DNA of 64,000 nucleotides from Burkholderia sp. SRS-W-2-2016 (GCF_001931485.1 NZ_MSDV01000017.1:1-64000), one strand, 5' to 3'. Numbered from the stretch's first letter, positions 35,896 through 45,408 are shown. Notes: generated by a model from the letters alone, not told the origin. Translations and numbers: made by a program.

Positions 35896-37080
35896 ATGAA
35901 AACGAACTTCTTACTTGGCGGATTATTCTATTCTTCGGGAAAAAAGATAAGGGCAACATCGATCAGGACCACTTCGCAATTTGAGGTGATCACCGAATCG
36001 GAGAACTTTCTGTCGCTCGAGCAGGACTGGGAAACCCTCTGGAATGCCGCCGACGCCACGCCGTTTTTGCAGTTCCGTTACTGTCTTCATGCGCTGCGCG
36101 AGGTCGCCATTCCAGCGGGTGGGACCTTGCATTGCATTGTCGGCAGGAAAGAGGGCCGCCTGATCTTCGTGTGGCCGTTGGTTCGATACCGCGAATATTT
36201 ATGGACCTCGTTACGGCCGCTCGCACCGGATCCCTCGGAGCAAGCTGATTTACTGGTAGCGGATGGAGAGGATCCGGACGCGACGATTTCCGCGGCCTGG
36301 CGCGTGTTGCTTGCTTCATGCGGCAGCGATCTCATCAGCTTGCCGATGGTGCGGACGGATTCCATCCTGTACCGGCTCGGTTCGAGAGAGAAATGCGTAT
36401 CGCATGGGGAGCGACGCATGATCAGAGTGGCTCCGTTATCGCGCCACGAATCGTGGAAGGAATATCGCGGCGGATTGGCGCCGGCGTTTCGCAAGGAGCA
36501 GGATTATCATCAGCGCCGCCTGTCGAGAGCAGGAAAGGCTGAAATCGCCATCGCAAAGTTGGCCGATGATGATAGCGCCACTCACGTTCGGACAATGTTC
36601 GAATGGAAAAGTCAGTGGGCGGACCGCATGGGAGTAGAAGGGGATTTCTTCAAGGAGCCCTATCAGAATTTCGTTCGAAAGATATCGGCGGATCGCGCGC
36701 TTGAGTCGGTACTCAAACTATTTGTTCTGTCCTTGGATGGAAAAGCAATCGCGATGAATCTCGTGGCGATTTCCGCGCGGATGGTGATCGGCATGCAGGC
36801 TGCATTCGATCCAGCCCATGCGAAGCTCTCGCCGGGGTCGTTGCTCATTGAACACGTGATGAAATGGGCATTCGAGAATGGGTGGGATGTCGACCTCGGG
36901 CCGGGTGAGGGCAAATACAAATCTGTCTGGTCGGGCGATTCCGGCTATTCCTGTGTGGATTTGCGGATCGCGGTCAGCGTTTGGGGGCGGGCAATTCTTC
37001 GTGCGCGTGCGTTTCAAGGACAGTGGGAACGGATGCGTGTTCGTATGGGCGCGGCGCAAAGTTGTGTGGCGGAACGGTGA
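35896..37080 (+). CDS. GNAT acetyltransferase of the CelD/BcsL type
   Basis: From M at 35896 the protein has 394 residues; the frame is open to 35830. It shows an N-terminal segment with LEQDWETLWNAADATPFLQF and a C-terminal GNAT domain (KLFVLSLDGKAIAMNL, LSPGSLLIEHVMKWAFENG, DLGPGEGKYKSVWSG), the layout of CelD/BcsL-like acetyltransferases linked to exopolysaccharide or cellulose modification. No polysaccharide genes are nearby, so it is an orphan, perhaps brought by transfer. The start lacks a strong ribosome-binding site. Confidence 0.75.
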   Translation: MKTNFLLGGLFYSSGKKIRATSIRTTSQFEVITESENFLSLEQDWETLWNAADATPFLQFRYCLHALREVAIPAGGTLHCIVGRKEGRLIFVWPLVRYREYLWTSLRPLAPDPSEQADLLVADGEDPDATISAAWRVLLASCGSDLISLPMVRTDSILYRLGSREKCVSHGERRMIRVAPLSRHESWKEYRGGLAPAFRKEQDYHQRRLSRAGKAEIAIAKLADDDSATHVRTMFEWKSQWADRMGVEGDFFKEPYQNFVRKISADRALESVLKLFVLSLDGKAIAMNLVAISARMVIGMQAAFDPAHAKLSPGSLLIEHVMKWAFENGWDVDLGPGEGKYKSVWSGDSGYSCVDLRIAVSVWGRAILRARAFQGQWERMRVRMGAAQSCVAER

Positions 37081-37226
37081 CTGGGTCTTGTGCGGTGGTG
37101 CCTACACCTGCGCTGAAGTGGTTCAGGCTTACTGGAAAAACGTTCCTGATCCTCTTGTGCGCAATCCCGCGACATGCACAACCCAGTATGCCAACGCTCT
37201 CAAAGCAGTCGGAGCAGGGATCTGAC

Positions 37227-37376
37227 ATGCGCAAAACAGCTACTGAAGAACAGCGATCGATGGCGCTAAGTATGTTGAAAACGGCAATGGCGATCTCGCG
37301 GGACGATCAACTGTTCGATCCTGCATGGACGTTATTCGGTCGCAACTTGCAGCAACTGCCCGAGGCTCAGGCGTGA
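37227..37376 (+). CDS. small hypothetical protein
   Basis: A 49-residue frame begins MRKTATEEQR and ends LPEAQA. Its stop overlaps a GTG start of the next frame (GTGA), an arrangement typical of real coupled genes. I recognise no family. It could also be the remnant of a longer gene in this decayed stretch. Confidence 0.4.
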   Translation: MRKTATEEQRSMALSMLKTAMAISRDDQLFDPAWTLFGRNLQQLPEAQA

Positions 37377-37683
37377 CGAAGTACTCTTTCGAGAATCCGC
37401 TTTTGCCTCAAACGCACATCGATCTATTTGCAAAGGCCGAGCCGGCCGACGACCCGGCGGAGCTCACCGAGGCAACGCTGGTTCCGATCACTTTCAAAGT
37501 CTGGTGCATGGCTATCGTTATCGTGCCTCGGATCTTCCAACGAGCCGGTTTTCTGTGGATGTCGACGTGGCTTTCGGCGACCCTGACCCAGCAGCTATCG
37601 GGAAAGGCGAACGGAAAACTCCCGTCCTGGTTCGCGTTTTCATGACCCGTGTGTACCCGAAAACAACACAGAAAGGCCTTTAG
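37373..37683 (+). pseudogene. hypothetical protein, probably frameshifted
   Basis: From GTG at 37373 the frame reads VTKYSFENPLLPQTH and continues to about TLVPITF (37499). The following in-frame residues (KVWCMAIVIVPR) look non-native. The +1-shifted frame gives SLVHGYRYRASDLP, then TPVLVRVFMTRVYPKTTQ, to a stop at 37681-37683. The join near 37500-37515 suggests a single indel in a gene of about 103 codons. Family not recognised. It is translationally coupled to the 49-codon frame upstream. Confidence 0.45.
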
Positions 37684-37840
37684 CAAAGCCCTTGTTCAGC
37701 AATTGGTCTCCAAGTGAAAAGTACAAGGGTGTGGACTCGAAGCTATCGAGCACGAGGCAAGTACTCCCGAAACCAAAAAGAATGGCTGGGTTTGAAACTG
37801 GTCACTGCGATTAACTCCAGGAAGAAGATGCCAACGCTTG

Positions 37841-38503
37841 CTAGGCCTCTTCGCGTCGTTGACGCCTCAGCACAACATGCGTCGCCTTCCCCGACGCAAC
37901 AGATTCAACGCATTCGTATCCGAGAGCCCGCAAATCAACCCCTTCCCATAGCGATTCTCCCCGGCCAAGCAGGACCGGCGATATGGCAATGTGCAGTTCA
38001 TCGATGAGGCCTTCGCGAAGATACTGCCGGATGGTGTCCGGCCCGCCGCCGATCCGCACGTCCTTTCCGCCAGCGGCCTCGCGCGCACGGTCTAGCGCCT
38101 CGCGAATCCCTCCCGTTACGAAATGGAACGTCGTGCCGCCCTCCATTTCGATGTCAGCGCGAGCATGATGGGTCAAGACGAAGACCGGAACGTGATACGG
38201 TGGATTGTCTCCCCACCAGCCTTTCCATTCGGTGTCCGCCCAGTCGCCACGAATGGGGCCAAACATGTTTCGCCCAAGGATCCAGGCGCCGACATTCTGA
38301 AAGCCACGGGCGGCGAAATCATCGTCGACTCCGGTCGTCCCGCCGTCGTTGCCGAACAAGGCTCGCTGGAACGTACGTGTCGGGACTAGCCACTGGTGCA
38401 GTTCGGTCCCGCCAACGCCGAGCGGATTGTCGATGTCCTGATTCGGACCTGCTCCGTATCCGTCGAGCGAGATAGTGAAGCCATTAACGCGAACTCGTGT
38501 CAT
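37841..38503 (-). CDS. RibD C-terminal/dihydrofolate reductase-like protein
   Basis: A 220-residue protein of the RibD_C superfamily, with FTISLDGYGAGPNQD at the start, ILGRNMFGP, VFVLTHHARAD and the NADPH-binding GGKDVRIGGGPDTIRQYL, ending in ISPVLLGRGESLW. Stand-alone members are often annotated as dihydrofolate reductase family and their substrates are mostly unknown. The frame is open to 38716, but M at 38503 is preceded by GGAGG at ideal spacing, which decides the start. Confidence 0.87.
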   Translation of the reverse strand: MTRVRVNGFTISLDGYGAGPNQDIDNPLGVGGTELHQWLVPTRTFQRALFGNDGGTTGVDDDFAARGFQNVGAWILGRNMFGPIRGDWADTEWKGWWGDNPPYHVPVFVLTHHARADIEMEGGTTFHFVTGGIREALDRAREAAGGKDVRIGGGPDTIRQYLREGLIDELHIAISPVLLGRGESLWEGVDLRALGYECVESVASGKATHVVLRRQRREEA

Positions 38504-39009
38504 CGTTTGCCTCCGGTTAGACGCTTGGCTGCCAGCTATCAATGAGCGCCAGCGTCCGGATTTTTCATTAGTAGGGACAGATTTTTTCGCGCGGAAGCTA
38601 TTGTTTTCGCGGCGGTGCTTTCCGAGCTGTGTCGCGATAGTGCGGCTAATGTACCGAACACCAATAAGGACAGTAAACCGACATCGATGCTCGCTTGGAG
38701 GACAGGCCGGAGACAATGCTAAACGTCCAATCGTGCCCGATTGTGCGCGTTCGTCTCCGGTACCGTAAGTGCCACCCGAAGAGATCCACCGCTGCCCAGC
38801 GGCAGATTTATGGCGCGATAACTCAGCGTGAGTGATTAGCTAACAACTTCCTTTCGCGTATGCCTGCGGGCGGACTTTTTGGGGGCGTTCCGCGCAAAAC
38901 TGCCCAGACACCTCCGTTTGCGTGAGCCTGGGCTCTCCGATTACCTGCCGCAGGCGTACGATAAACAGCATCGTTCCGTTGCGGGACGGCTTGATGGATG
39001 GAGGACGAG
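38504..39009. other. intergenic region, no gene seen
   Basis: About 500 bases divide the RibD-like gene from the next gene. They would hold two divergent promoters. I see no tRNA, repeat or coding frame with credible content. GGAGGACGAG at the right end is the ribosome-binding site of the gene at 39010. Confidence 0.45.
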
Positions 39010-39519
39010 ATGAGACGTCTTTATTTCCTCGTACCTGAGACGACGACCGCGAAGGCGATCGTGGACGACTTGCTCCGCGCTCGGGTCACATGGCGACATA
39101 TTCATGTTCTTGCGAATCACAGCGTCGCACTTGAACAGTTACCTGAGGCATCTTTGCTGCAAAGCAGCGACGTCGTGCACTCGCTCGAACGCGGCGTGGC
39201 GCTCGGCGGTGCGACCGGAGCGCTTGTCGGCTTGGTGGCGCTGGTCTTTCCTCCCGCGCAGCTCGCTATTGCGGGCGGAGCCGTCGTCGCGTTGACGGTG
39301 GCGGGTGCGGGCTTCGGGGCCTGGACGGCCGCGATGATCGGTGTCGATGAACCGAATGCACGGCTTGAGCGCTTTCGTGAAGCGATTCGGGAAGGGCAGA
39401 TCCTGATCATGGCCGACGTTCCCGGATCGCGAGAACAGGAGATCGAGGAGATGGTCGCGCTGCATTTCCCGAGGGCCGGTGTCGAAGGGGCGGAGGCTAC
39501 TACGCCGATTTTTCCTTGA
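39010..39519 (+). CDS. hypothetical protein, DUF1269-like, two membrane segments
   Basis: The 169-residue product starts MRRLYFLVPETTTAKAI, with GGAGG 8 bases before the ATG at 39010 (a second ATG at 38998 is too close to that site). The first 65 residues form an alpha/beta domain. Two adjacent hydrophobic glycine-rich segments follow (about 62-80 and 83-105), then a C-terminal charged domain (ARLERFREAIREGQILIMADV). This pattern resembles DUF1269 membrane proteins. Role unknown, possibly stress related. Confidence 0.75.
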   Translation: MRRLYFLVPETTTAKAIVDDLLRARVTWRHIHVLANHSVALEQLPEASLLQSSDVVHSLERGVALGGATGALVGLVALVFPPAQLAIAGGAVVALTVAGAGFGAWTAAMIGVDEPNARLERFREAIREGQILIMADVPGSREQEIEEMVALHFPRAGVEGAEATTPIFP

Positions 39520-39781
39520 GGGCATTGCCGGTAAATAAAGGCGAGTGCGGCGATCTCTGAAGACGGAGATCGCGCAAATCCTGGCAGTCGCCACGACACC
39601 CAACCCGGTCATCGGTACGGTCGATCTGCGTCGAAGCTGGGCCGGCTGCGAGTGCAGCGATTCGGCCATGGCGACGTTGGTATGTCGACGCTGGCGTGCC
39701 GGCTTATGACTCGTCAGCGATAGTTTGCCGAGGAGCAACGGCGAGCGACCGTTACCGAGTTCCGCGAATGCGATCGGTTTT

Positions 39782-40096
39782 TTACGCGTCTTTCAGCCAA
39801 GGCATTTCCACGGGCGACACCACCAGATGTCGAAACTCGCGTTTCAGTTCGAAAATGAATCCGACCAGAATCATGGAGTCAGCATAGGGGATCGGGAATA
39901 CGTAAGGATTCTCCGCTCCGCGGAGCGGGCGCGTGGGCGTGTCCGCCGTCGTCGCGGCGTTCTCGCGGACGCTTTCCAACTCGTCAGCCATTGCCTGCCC
40001 GCTGACTTTCAGGACGCGGCTACGAAGGTCACTGAAGGGTTCGATGCGCGCACCGTCTTCGTTGTATTCAGGTACTTCATAGATAAACCAGGACAT
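39782..40096 (-). CDS. small hypothetical protein
   Basis: A 104-residue protein starting MSWFIYEVPEYNEDG, with GGGAGCGG a few bases upstream of the ATG at 40096 (frame open to 40147). Codon use looks natural and the sequence is balanced and soluble, with FELKREFRHLVVSPVEMPW near the end. No family recognised. It stands alone in the accessory region. Confidence 0.55.
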   Translation of the reverse strand: MSWFIYEVPEYNEDGARIEPFSDLRSRVLKVSGQAMADELESVRENAATTADTPTRPLRGAENPYVFPIPYADSMILVGFIFELKREFRHLVVSPVEMPWLKDA

Positions 40097-40499
40097 TTTC
40101 CGCTCCCAGAAAAAGTTCGCGATTCTAACAGGGGCGTAACCGATCAACTCCGGACGCCCACCTTACTCCCTCCATTCATTCACCGTCCAGCGAGGTCCGC
40201 GCCAGCGGCCGACGCAGGGACGCAGGTGCCGTTCTGCCGTGTTTCGGATGAAGCCGTAGCTGGAAGCGTTCTGGTTCGAGGGCGGCAGCTAGAGGATCGT
40301 GGGGATGATTTGGGCAGTGTCCGCATGCGGGTCCAGACGATGTCGGTGCCGGCCGCGCCATTGCCGCCGCACAGGCCGTTAGCGATCGAATGGCGCAGAA
40401 TAAGATCACGAGCCTGGTAAAGTGCGTGAGAGAAAGTGCCGCCTGATTTCGGTCGTGAGGGCGCAAGCACTAGCGACAACCCTACTGTAGAGAGACAAA
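40097..40499. other. intergenic region, no gene seen
   Basis: Several short overlapping frames occur on both strands, but none has a ribosome-binding site and credible content. The right end carries GTAGAGAGAC before the ATG at 40500. Possibly decayed sequence. Confidence 0.4.
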
Positions 40500-41144
40500 A
40501 TGAAAAAAGGAAAGACGAAACTGACCCGGCATGATGCTGAGCGCCTTTTCGAGGGGTTGCCCCAAGGGAAGGCGAGAGTATCGAGTCGGCCCGAGAACCC
40601 GTTTGAGCCAGGGGCGTTCGACGTGGTTGAGCGCGTCGACGACGAAACCAAACTCTGGAAAGACAACCTCATTGCGCTTCCGATGGCTATCGAGTTGCCT
40701 GCTTGCTACGAGTCGGTGTCTCGAATGCGCGAGTCGATGGTGCGGGCATGGCGCGTGAAGTGGATGAGGGAAGACAAAAACGAGGTCATCACCGAGTTCC
40801 CTGAAGGGTGGACGGCCATACGCCCAGCAAGTGGACCCACAGAGCTGCGAGATCCCTCCGGAGTGGTTCGCGCTGTATTCGGATGGGCCGACGATGCCGA
40901 ACTAAGGGTTCTGCCAAGGTATCTGGTCGAGTCACAGGCGAACAGTTTAAGCGGACTAGGCAGTTTGCTGGTCCGTGATCGCGGGAACGGCCAAATTCTT
41001 GAAAGGTCGGCGATCTGGTCTGCTAAAACGGGTACCAACCATCCAGATTGGGCCAGGCTGTCAGAGTGGCTCAAGTCGCGCTATCCACAACATCTCGACC
41101 CGCTTCGGTACTGGGACGATTGCGAGGAAAACATAAAGAATTGA
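40500..41144 (+). CDS. hypothetical protein
   Basis: This 214-residue protein begins MKKGKTKLTRHDAERLF. It is rich in Trp and charged residues and appears soluble, with segments YESVSRMRESMVRAWRVKW, GWADDAELRVLPRYLVES and SEWLKSRYPQHLDPLRYWDD. No family recognised. GAGAGACAAA provides a possible ribosome-binding site. Such orphan genes are typical of the cargo of genomic islands, and the integrase remnant 3 kb away agrees. Confidence 0.65.
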   Translation: MKKGKTKLTRHDAERLFEGLPQGKARVSSRPENPFEPGAFDVVERVDDETKLWKDNLIALPMAIELPACYESVSRMRESMVRAWRVKWMREDKNEVITEFPEGWTAIRPASGPTELRDPSGVVRAVFGWADDAELRVLPRYLVESQANSLSGLGSLLVRDRGNGQILERSAIWSAKTGTNHPDWARLSEWLKSRYPQHLDPLRYWDDCEENIKN

Positions 41145-41601
41145 GCGACTTTGGGCGGCGCTGTTTTCGCGTCTGCTTAACCGGGCTTGGAGAAAGTGAA
41201 AGCCGGGGTACTGTCTGAGTGGTTTTTTCGCGTTCGGTCACGAGCCGCGGGTCACTTTCGCCCTCGGTCGGACGTTCAGGCGTCGGCCTATTACGTAACC
41301 GGCCATCCGATCGCGCGGCGGCTTTTGCTGACTTCGCATCCCGCGCCTGACGAATGTCAGTTTCACTCAAGCGTAGCCGGTGGCGCGGACGCCGAAGAGA
41401 GCGCATTCGATAGCCGGACGACCGCAGCGAATGTTCTTGGGCGATCGCGAAAACGGCTATGCATTGCTTTGCAATGATTGCAGGACTCCGAGCGGATTAG
41501 GATTCGCTTTTCACTGAATCTTGAGTGTACTGGAGATGGCGTCGAAGGAACCCTTGAGTCTATGCACACTTTGTCGCCTCTGAAAAACTACCGGAGCCAC
41601 C
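41145..41601. other. intergenic region with probable decayed sequence
   Basis: No credible gene. The stretch 41210-41420 reads like fragments of once-coding GC-rich DNA interrupted in all frames. The right part is AT-richer and would carry the promoter of the HEPN-like gene at 41602. Confidence 0.35.
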
Positions 41602-42222
41602 ATGAGTGCATCGAGCACTGAAGAGCAGAAAATGAAGGAGCTGCGAGAACTGCTATCCCGAATCGCGGATAGCGTCAATGCGGCTCGTGCCCACTATCAG
41701 ATATGGTTCATGCTTAGAGGCGAAGGAAAAGCTCTGCCTGAGTACTATCAAGACATGAACGACCATCGGTATGTAGATTTTTTTCATGCTAGCAACGCGG
41801 GTCACTATAAATTGATGTTTATCGAATTAGGTTGCCTATTCGACCCTGACTTAAGAGCGGCAAGCATGCGGAATTTAAAAATCGCCTTGGCATTAGCGGG
41901 GCGTAAGGATATAGTCCGTACGATTGATGCCTCGTTAGCTGAATACAAAGACCTTGTATCCGGAATTCTGACCATCCGATCAAAATTAATAGCACATAAA
42001 GACATTGGAGCAAAATCGAAGGATGTTCACGCGCAGAGCAAAATTGTACCGAACGAGGTAGAAAAGCTGATCAACGTGTGCTCCGAGTTGATAGGCAGAA
42101 TCAGCGCAGAGATCTTTGGAGTGGGGAATACACTCGCAGCGGTCACTGACAGATTTGAGCGAGCCACGCTCGAACTGCTGAACGTGCTGAGGAAAGGGCG
42201 TACCTGCGCGCGTTCGGAATAA
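41602..42222 (+). CDS. HEPN (AbiU2-like) domain protein, possible defence RNase
   Basis: A 206-residue, almost entirely helical protein. RSKLIAH (R126-x5-H132) matches the R-x4-6-H catalytic motif of HEPN ribonucleases. The preceding region (HYQIWFMLRGEG, then FFHASNAGHYKLMFIELGCLFD) resembles the HEPN_AbiU2 family found in abortive-infection systems. It is encoded alone, with no adjacent nucleotidyltransferase or antitoxin gene in frame. Base composition is clearly more AT-rich than the core genes. The defence role is inferred from family and island context. Confidence 0.65.
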   Translation: MSASSTEEQKMKELRELLSRIADSVNAARAHYQIWFMLRGEGKALPEYYQDMNDHRYVDFFHASNAGHYKLMFIELGCLFDPDLRAASMRNLKIALALAGRKDIVRTIDASLAEYKDLVSGILTIRSKLIAHKDIGAKSKDVHAQSKIVPNEVEKLINVCSELIGRISAEIFGVGNTLAAVTDRFERATLELLNVLRKGRTCARSE

Positions 42223-42690
42223 ACGCCATCAGGGCGCTGTGTCATAGGGCTCTCAGAGATGGATGCTTCAAGGCATGACCGCGGCTTCGCCTAACCAGAC
42301 TGTTCCTCGGACGTTGCTACAGCGCGCGAGTCGTCAACCCTTGTGCGAAGCGTGTTCGATTTCAAGTAACGTCACTGAACTCAAAGGTCCTTCTAGTATT
42401 TTCGTCTACGTCTCGAAAACCAATAGGCCAGCAGCCTTTGGACGTGTAGGGATGAGCGCCCTCAAGGCCCACGATAGATGTATGGATTGATGTAGTGGCC
42501 ACTTACGCGGGATTTGCCGAAATCATGGCGGAATGATCGACTATCAGGTTCCTGTGCGTGATCAACACTAATACCGAGGAGTCGCTGACCATCATCAACT
42601 CGCCAGCCATGACCAACTTATTGTGCACAACACTGTCGGCAGGATTGGCAATGATTTGGTAATTGTCTACATAAATAAAAACATGCCTAT
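42223..42690. other. intergenic region, possible insertion-element remnant
   Basis: No complete gene is seen. Around 42560-42660 a ~40-codon stretch (RFLCVINTNTEESLTIINSP and onward) ends in TAG-free sequence up to a TAA at 42661 and looks like the tail of a lost gene. The block near 42492-42540 has the look of an insertion-sequence end, but I cannot assign it. Confidence 0.3.
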
Positions 42691-43734
42691 TTAGGACAGT
42701 TGTCGAAGACTTTTCTCGACTCTGTACATAAATTGATAGGCTTGAGACGCATTAGTCTGGCGTTGTTTTTTCTCCGAAGTCGCTGCCAAAAATGTAAACC
42801 CAAGCGATTTCATTAAATCCCCATAAAACTTTGGCGTCCACGGCGCGGCGTCGATCTGCAGAATCTTTGATGCAGGGTCGATTACCTTTCCCCAGAAACC
42901 AGATTTCTCGGCTCGGATTTGCCTGACATATTCCCGATAATCAGGGATCAATTTTGTCTCGATTACTGATTGCGCGAAAGACCGAATTTCGTCAAAATCC
43001 TCACCTCCTTTCAATTTCGACTCTATCCCTTCGCTTAACTTTTGGAGATGCATACTAAAACCTTCGCGCGTATTCCTGACTTTTCGGCGAACTTCGAGAA
43101 TTTGATCTGGCTCAGCTAACGCTATACGCGGCAAGAGATATCGGAAAACGCTCTCGGCCTCGCAGGCCTTAAGAACCTCTCGGACTGGCCTCGCAGATTT
43201 AGACACAAAAATCTGAGGTTGCACTATGTCAGTGCGAAGGAGGTGCGAGATAACGTCTTTCTGAAAAAAGAAAACGTCGTCATCGCCGTGGAATAAACTG
43301 AGATAGCCATAGACGCTCGGTGTATTTTTTATAAGCCTTGTTGGCTTTCGTATAAGATTCGCGAGCGTAGGCGTCAGAGTCATTCCATCTTCTTTTTTCC
43401 AATCGATCTCCTCGCCAGCTGGCAGCCTTGATAGAACTCCCTCTTGAAACAGGGATTTATTTCTCTTCTCCCAGTCAATTAGTTGTTCTCCAAGTACGCT
43501 ATCGGCATGTAGATGAACTGCACCATGGATAAAACGATCTGCCGAAGGTTCTAGTACGCTAAGTAGCGTGGGCGCCGCATTGGAACCGCTGGAACGGGTG
43601 AACTCTAGGACGTTTCCAATAGTTGCCTCCGTTGTATGAGGCAACAAAACTTTATCGTAGAAAATGCAGTATGTTGCCAAGTCGGCATTGTCGTTCAGGA
43701 CGACATCCGAGTTATACACGATGTCGTAGCTCAT
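42691..43734 (-). CDS. hypothetical protein, accessory
   Basis: From M at 43734 the product has 347 residues; GGAGGGGCT directly before this ATG decides it over the upstream M at 43806. It begins MSYDIVYNSDVVLNDNADLA, is mostly alpha-helical and contains a charged helical middle (QILEVRRKVRNTREGFSMHLQKL is its core, split here by reading only part of it as evidence). No membrane segment or known motif was found. The gene is AT-rich against its surroundings and lies next to the HEPN-like gene and the integrase remnant, so an island-borne function such as defence is possible but unproven. Confidence 0.65.
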   Translation of the reverse strand: MSYDIVYNSDVVLNDNADLATYCIFYDKVLLPHTTEATIGNVLEFTRSSGSNAAPTLLSVLEPSADRFIHGAVHLHADSVLGEQLIDWEKRNKSLFQEGVLSRLPAGEEIDWKKEDGMTLTPTLANLIRKPTRLIKNTPSVYGYLSLFHGDDDVFFFQKDVISHLLRTDIVQPQIFVSKSARPVREVLKACEAESVFRYLLPRIALAEPDQILEVRRKVRNTREGFSMHLQKLSEGIESKLKGGEDFDEIRSFAQSVIETKLIPDYREYVRQIRAEKSGFWGKVIDPASKILQIDAAPWTPKFYGDLMKSLGFTFLAATSEKKQRQTNASQAYQFMYRVEKSLRQLS

Positions 43735-43979
43735 AGCCCCTCCGGCGACGTCTCCAAAGCTACTATTCGTCGTACGTAGCCCGTCAACAAATCGAGCACG
43801 AAACACGACGGGCGTTTCTAGCCTAACCTACACTAAGATTCCTTTTTTGGCATCCACAACAATGCGTCATTCTGCATTGGTAGCGGGTCGCAACGACTCG
43901 ACAACGACAGAAAATGCGGAGAAAGGTGTAACGACGACGGTTTCCGCGGGAACTGCGGCTATGTGGCGGGTAGCGGACC

Positions 43980-44216
43980 GTGCGCCTGACGCCTGTGACC
44001 GTCGCGGGGGGTGATCCGACAGCGTACAGCACGCATTCGATACGCCGCACAAAGGCAACGCTGATTTACAAACGCCCCAACAATCTCAGAACGGTCCAAC
44101 TGCTGCTCGGCCATCGCAAGATTGAGAGCACAATCAGGTACCAGGGCATCGAAGTCGACGACCCGCTTGAGATCTCGGAGCAGACCGAAATCCCGTATCC
44201 AGATACGACCGGCGCA
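43980..44216 (+). pseudogene. tyrosine recombinase (phage-type integrase), C-terminal remnant
   Basis: Residues ~16-71 of this frame carry the end of a tyrosine recombinase: THSIRRTKATLIY (box II, H19 and R22), LLLGHRKIESTIRY with H45 and the nucleophile Y54, then GIEVDDPLEISEQTE. The N-terminal domain and the first catalytic Arg are missing; upstream sequence is unrelated. It is therefore a truncated remnant, evidence that mobile DNA once inserted in this region. Confidence 0.75.
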
Positions 44217-44552
44217 GCCCGCGATAATCAAAACGGGCTCGAGCGATGTCGGTCATTGTCTATATCCCCGCGAGGCGTCTCGCGGGCTCCTGTTTGTCCA
44301 ACCTGATCAGGCCCGTGCCGGCGAGCCTTGCTTGCTCCGGTTACCGGTTCGCCATGGTTTGCATGCCTGACATGGAAAAGGCAGGTCTGGCACCAGGAAA
44401 GGCCCTGAAGGACGTCATTTCAGACGACGAAAAAATATTGAGCAAGCGCGGGTCGCGTCGCGATTGCTGGTCGGCCCTTCCGATCACGGACGCCGGATGA
44501 TTTTGGCGTGTCACTGGGTTGGATGGAATGCGTGCATACCTGCTTGGATGCG

Positions 44553-44721
44553 TCAGTTCCGCACCAGCTCCACCGCGGCCGAACGCAAATCTTCGAGCGC
44601 GAATAGCCGGGCCGCAGTACAGCCGGTGATACCCGCACCGGCAATCACAACATCGAAACTGGTGCCAGTACATTCGCGGCACCGGATTGTCTGTCTCGTA
44701 CAAGGGTATGGAGTTGTTCAT
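44553..44721 (-). pseudogene. FAD-dependent oxidoreductase, N-terminal fragment
   Basis: A strong ribosome-binding site (GGGAGGAATGG) precedes ATG at 44721, starting MNNSIPLYETDNPVPR. After a shift of frame the sequence reads FDVVIAGAGITGCTAARLF, a classical GxGxxG dinucleotide-binding fold of flavoprotein monooxygenases, then stops at 44553-44555. The gene is frameshifted and truncated after about 55 codons. It may have been a partner of the oxidative genes nearby. Confidence 0.6.
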
Positions 44722-45408
44722 CCATTCCTCCCGTTGAAGCTCCTATGAGCACAGTTGTACCAATACGCAAAGTGTAAATATGGATTTGCTACTTCAGGCA
44801 GTCCATGAATGACAATATGGGACGTAGTTTCGCCACGCGTTGATGGCCGCGTTGAATTCGGGCCGACATCGACTAATGTGGTATGCGGGCAGCCACCTTC
44901 AAGATGACGGGGTAAATCTAACGGTATTCCGAGATTGCCTTAGCGGAAAGCGATGAAGAGAGGAGCCTGAAACGCTACCCGCTGCCTGATGAAAGTGTTT
45001 CTCCCCGTCGATTGCGCACTACTCGCTAATATTCCGGTGCTACAGAACGGCAACGCTTAGCTAGCGGGTAATGTCCACCTTGGCGCTTGACCGCAAGCCT
45101 CGGGCGTCGAGGCGTCCATCTCGCGAGAGCGTTGGGACCCGGCGAACATCTGGTACCGAGTCGGTGCATGCCTCGTCTCGTCTGTTGACACGACAGCGCG
45201 CCCTGATACTTGCTATTGGGTTGCCGTGTCGATGGGGCGACTCGCTGCGTACGGCAATCGCACGATGCGGAGTATGAATGCGTTGTTGATCAATCGCCGT
45301 GCAGCGGCAACTAATGATCAACGACTCAGGCCCATGCGCATCTGGTTGTACGTCATTCACGTTACTGACTAGCCGGTCTCGTGATGGTTGGACGTAAAGG
45401 AGCCGGAA
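44722..45408. other. intergenic region upstream of the Rieske-P450 gene
   Basis: No gene is seen in ~690 bases. Several short frames lack coding character. The right end carries AAAGGAGCCGGAA, an excellent ribosome-binding site for the ATG at 45409. A promoter must lie here, but no confident -35/-10 pair was picked. Confidence 0.45.

Noticed and set aside
41071..41406. 111-codon minus-strand frame
   Set aside because: Low-complexity Arg/Ser/Pro-rich translation overlapping the end of a better gene; no ribosome-binding site.
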